From DATJUF01 sp035524095 (lineage in GTDB: Bacteria; Desulfobacterota; Binatia; Binatales; Binataceae), in assembly GCA_035524095.1 (NCBI GenBank), contig DATKPK010000236.1:1-23668 (forward strand): 23,668 nt of DNA, given 5' to 3'. The notes under the pieces are model-generated. The model saw only the letters and a list, made by a program, of their open reading frames with translations, was not told the DNA's origin and made no database searches. Below are positions 22,129 through 23,668 of the stretch, piece by piece; the stretch's first letter is position 1; the number at the start of each line of letters is the position of its first letter. A program made the position numbers and the translations under genes.

Positions 22129-23532
22129 TTACGCCCACTCACGCACGTCCACGAAATGGCCAGCGACCGCCGCCGCTGCCGCCATCACCGGACTCACAAG
22201 ATGGGTCCGGCCACCCTTGCCCTGCCGTCCCTCGAAATTCCGGTTCGACGTGCTCGCGCAGCGCTCGCCTGGCTTCAGGATATCCGGGTTCATCCCGAGA
22301 CACATGCTGCAACCCGACTCGCGCCACTCAAATCCCGCCTCTTTAAACACGCGGTCAAGCCCGATCTTCTCGGCCTCCTGTTTGACCAGTTGCGATCCTG
22401 GCACGACCAGCGCATGGACCGTCGGCGCCACCTTGCGCCCTTTCACGATCGCCGCCGCCTGCTCCAAATCGCTCAGCCGCCCGTTCGTGCACGATCCGAT
22501 AAACACCCGATCGAGCTTAATATCCTCAATCGGCGTCCCGGGCCGCAGCGCCATATATTCGAGCGCTAATTCAGTCGCCCGCCGCTGCGTCGCATCGCCA
22601 AAGTTCGACGGATCCGGCACCTTGCCCGAGACTTCCGTCACCATCCCGGGATTCGTGCCCCACGTCACCTGTGGCGCGAATTCGATTCCCTGGAATACAA
22701 CCGAGCGATCGAACTTTGCCCCTGCATCAGAAGCGAATTCCAGCCATCGCGATGCCAGCTTGTCGAATTCCTCACCTGCAGGCACATAGCGCCGCCCGCG
22801 CACGTAGTCGATCGTCTTCTGGTCAGGCGCCACCATTCCGGCCCGTGCTCCACCTTCGATCGACATGTTGCAGACGGTCATTCGCTCTTCCATCGTCATC
22901 GCTTCGATCACCGGCCCGCGATACTCAATCACATGTCCAGTCCCGCCGTCGGTAGTAATCCGCCCGATGATGCCTAGAATCAGGTCCTTCGCGCCGACTC
23001 CGCGTCCGAGCTTGCCCTCGATTCGCACTTCCATCGACTTCGGCTTCTCCTGCCACAGGCATTGCGTCGCCAGCACATGCTCGACTTCGCTGGTGCCGAT
23101 TCCAAACGCCAGCGCCCCGAGCGCTCCATGCGTCGCCGTATGACTGTCGCCGCACACAATCGTCATCCCCGGCTGCGTCAGCCCCAGTTCAGGACCAATC
23201 ACGTGCACGATGCCCTGCTGAATATCGCCGAGATCGAACAGCGGCACCCCGAACTCCTTGCAGTTCTTGCGCAACATCTCGATCTGCAGCTTGGAGTCCT
23301 TATCCGTAATCGGAATCGAGCGGTCAGTCGTCGGCACGTTATGGTCAAGCGTCGCGAACGTCCTGTCAGTCCGGCGCACCTTGCGTCCGCTCAGCGTCAA
23401 CCCCTCGAACGCCTGTGGCGAGGTCACTTCATGAATCAGATGGAGGTCGATATAAATCAGCGCCGGTTCGCCAATCTTTTCGCGGACCACATGAGCATTC
23501 CAGATTTTATCGAACAGAGTTAGCGCCGGCAT
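22129..23532 (-). CDS. leuC: 3-isopropylmalate dehydratase large subunit
   Basis: The 4Fe-4S aconitase-family large subunit of isopropylmalate isomerase. Its 467 residues match the bacterial (E. coli-type) class. Iron-sulphur ligands are C348 in FIGSCTNGR and C408 and C411 in SGCSMCLGMNPD. Other motifs are HLIHEVTSPQAFEGL (31-45), the DHNVPT site (63-68), VCGDSHTATHGALGALAFGIGTSE (126-149) and ASTSNRNFEGRQG (426-438). The ATG at 23532 has AAGGAG 6 nt upstream. It begins a new transcript with its own promoter, far from leuA and leuB. Confidence 0.99.
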   Translation of the reverse strand: MPALTLFDKIWNAHVVREKIGEPALIYIDLHLIHEVTSPQAFEGLTLSGRKVRRTDRTFATLDHNVPTTDRSIPITDKDSKLQIEMLRKNCKEFGVPLFDLGDIQQGIVHVIGPELGLTQPGMTIVCGDSHTATHGALGALAFGIGTSEVEHVLATQCLWQEKPKSMEVRIEGKLGRGVGAKDLILGIIGRITTDGGTGHVIEYRGPVIEAMTMEERMTVCNMSIEGGARAGMVAPDQKTIDYVRGRRYVPAGEEFDKLASRWLEFASDAGAKFDRSVVFQGIEFAPQVTWGTNPGMVTEVSGKVPDPSNFGDATQRRATELALEYMALRPGTPIEDIKLDRVFIGSCTNGRLSDLEQAAAIVKGRKVAPTVHALVVPGSQLVKQEAEKIGLDRVFKEAGFEWRESGCSMCLGMNPDILKPGERCASTSNRNFEGRQGKGGRTHLVSPVMAAAAAVAGHFVDVREWA

Positions 23533-23565
23533 CTACCGCTCCTTCTCACGAACTTGAGTTTATCA

Positions 23566-23594
23566 GAATTAGCCGACCCACCCCCCAACGTCAA
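23566..23594 (-). promoter_or_regulatory. leuCD promoter
   Basis: TTGACG (23589-23594), a 17-bp spacer and TAATTC (23566-23571), with the -10 34 bp before the leuC ATG. No leader peptide or terminator lies between it and leuC, so leuCD lack the attenuation seen at leuA. The remaining bases to the window edge hold CGTCA...TGACG arms (about 23650-23666), perhaps an operator, and no gene. Confidence 0.7.
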
Positions 23595-23668
23595 AGCACC
23601 CGTAACCGCACCCTCGGGCCCGGCTGATACTTTCTGGCAACGCAATGGTCGTCAGCAAGCTTGACGTT

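Noticed and set aside
1..23668. tRNA, rRNA, CRISPR, insertion sequence or phage genes
   Set aside because: No T-arm motifs in the gaps, no spaced repeat array, no transposase or integrase-like frame were seen by eye; small structured RNAs cannot be excluded without a covariance search.

Overview
The window is a compact stretch of GC-rich bacterial chromosome (roughly 58-60% GC by eye). Almost every gene lies on the minus strand, so transcription runs from the right edge to the left. It carries core housekeeping and biosynthetic genes. The gene order rpsB-tsf-pyrH-frr-uppS-cdsA-rseP ... ilvN-ilvC-psd-pssA-leuA ... leuB-usg-truA is, from memory, closest to deltaproteobacterial chromosomes such as Geobacter. 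CdsA, PssA, Psd and RseP suggest a Gram-negative envelope containing phosphatidylethanolamine. I infer an uncultured deltaproteobacterium-grade lineage (Desulfobacterota, Binatota or Myxococcota like); sequence alone does not settle this. I see no phage, insertion sequence, CRISPR array, rRNA or tRNA.

Layout in transcription order. (1) 23.6-20.75 kb: a canonical promoter, leuC, leuD and a secreted protein of unknown function. (2) 20.7-17.3 kb: rluD, a 786-bp gene-poor gap with nested inverted repeats, and rho. (3) 17.2-12.5 kb: rpsB, tsf, pyrH, frr, uppS and cdsA, i.e. translation, UMP synthesis, undecaprenyl diphosphate and CDP-diacylglycerol. (4) 12.5-10.1 kb: rseP with a large cytosolic insertion, tsaB and a small DUF465/YdcH-type gene. 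(5) 10.05-6.9 kb: ilvN, ilvC, psd, pssA. (6) 6.85-5.0 kb: leuA, preceded by its own promoter, a Leu-rich leader peptide and an intrinsic terminator, i.e. a leucine attenuator. (7) 4.4-1.5 kb: after a 613-bp gap, leuB, an Asd paralogue without catalytic cysteine (usg-like) and truA. (8) 1.3-0.4 kb: an HU/IHF-family gene and a small secreted protein. A plus-strand partial gene converges on that last gene at the left edge.

The leu genes supply three consecutive steps (LeuA, LeuCD, LeuB) from 2-oxoisovalerate, and ilvN-ilvC serve the shared branched-chain trunk. The genes are split into separately controlled pieces: leuCD have their own promoter about 15 kb from leuA, and leuA is attenuated. ilvB, ilvD, dxr and asd proper, often found in such clusters, are absent here. 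The most interesting items are the leaderless-looking leucine attenuator, the RseP insertion with a helix-turn-helix-like segment, the Phe in the Rho P-loop where E. coli has Lys181, and the cysteine-less Asd paralogue.
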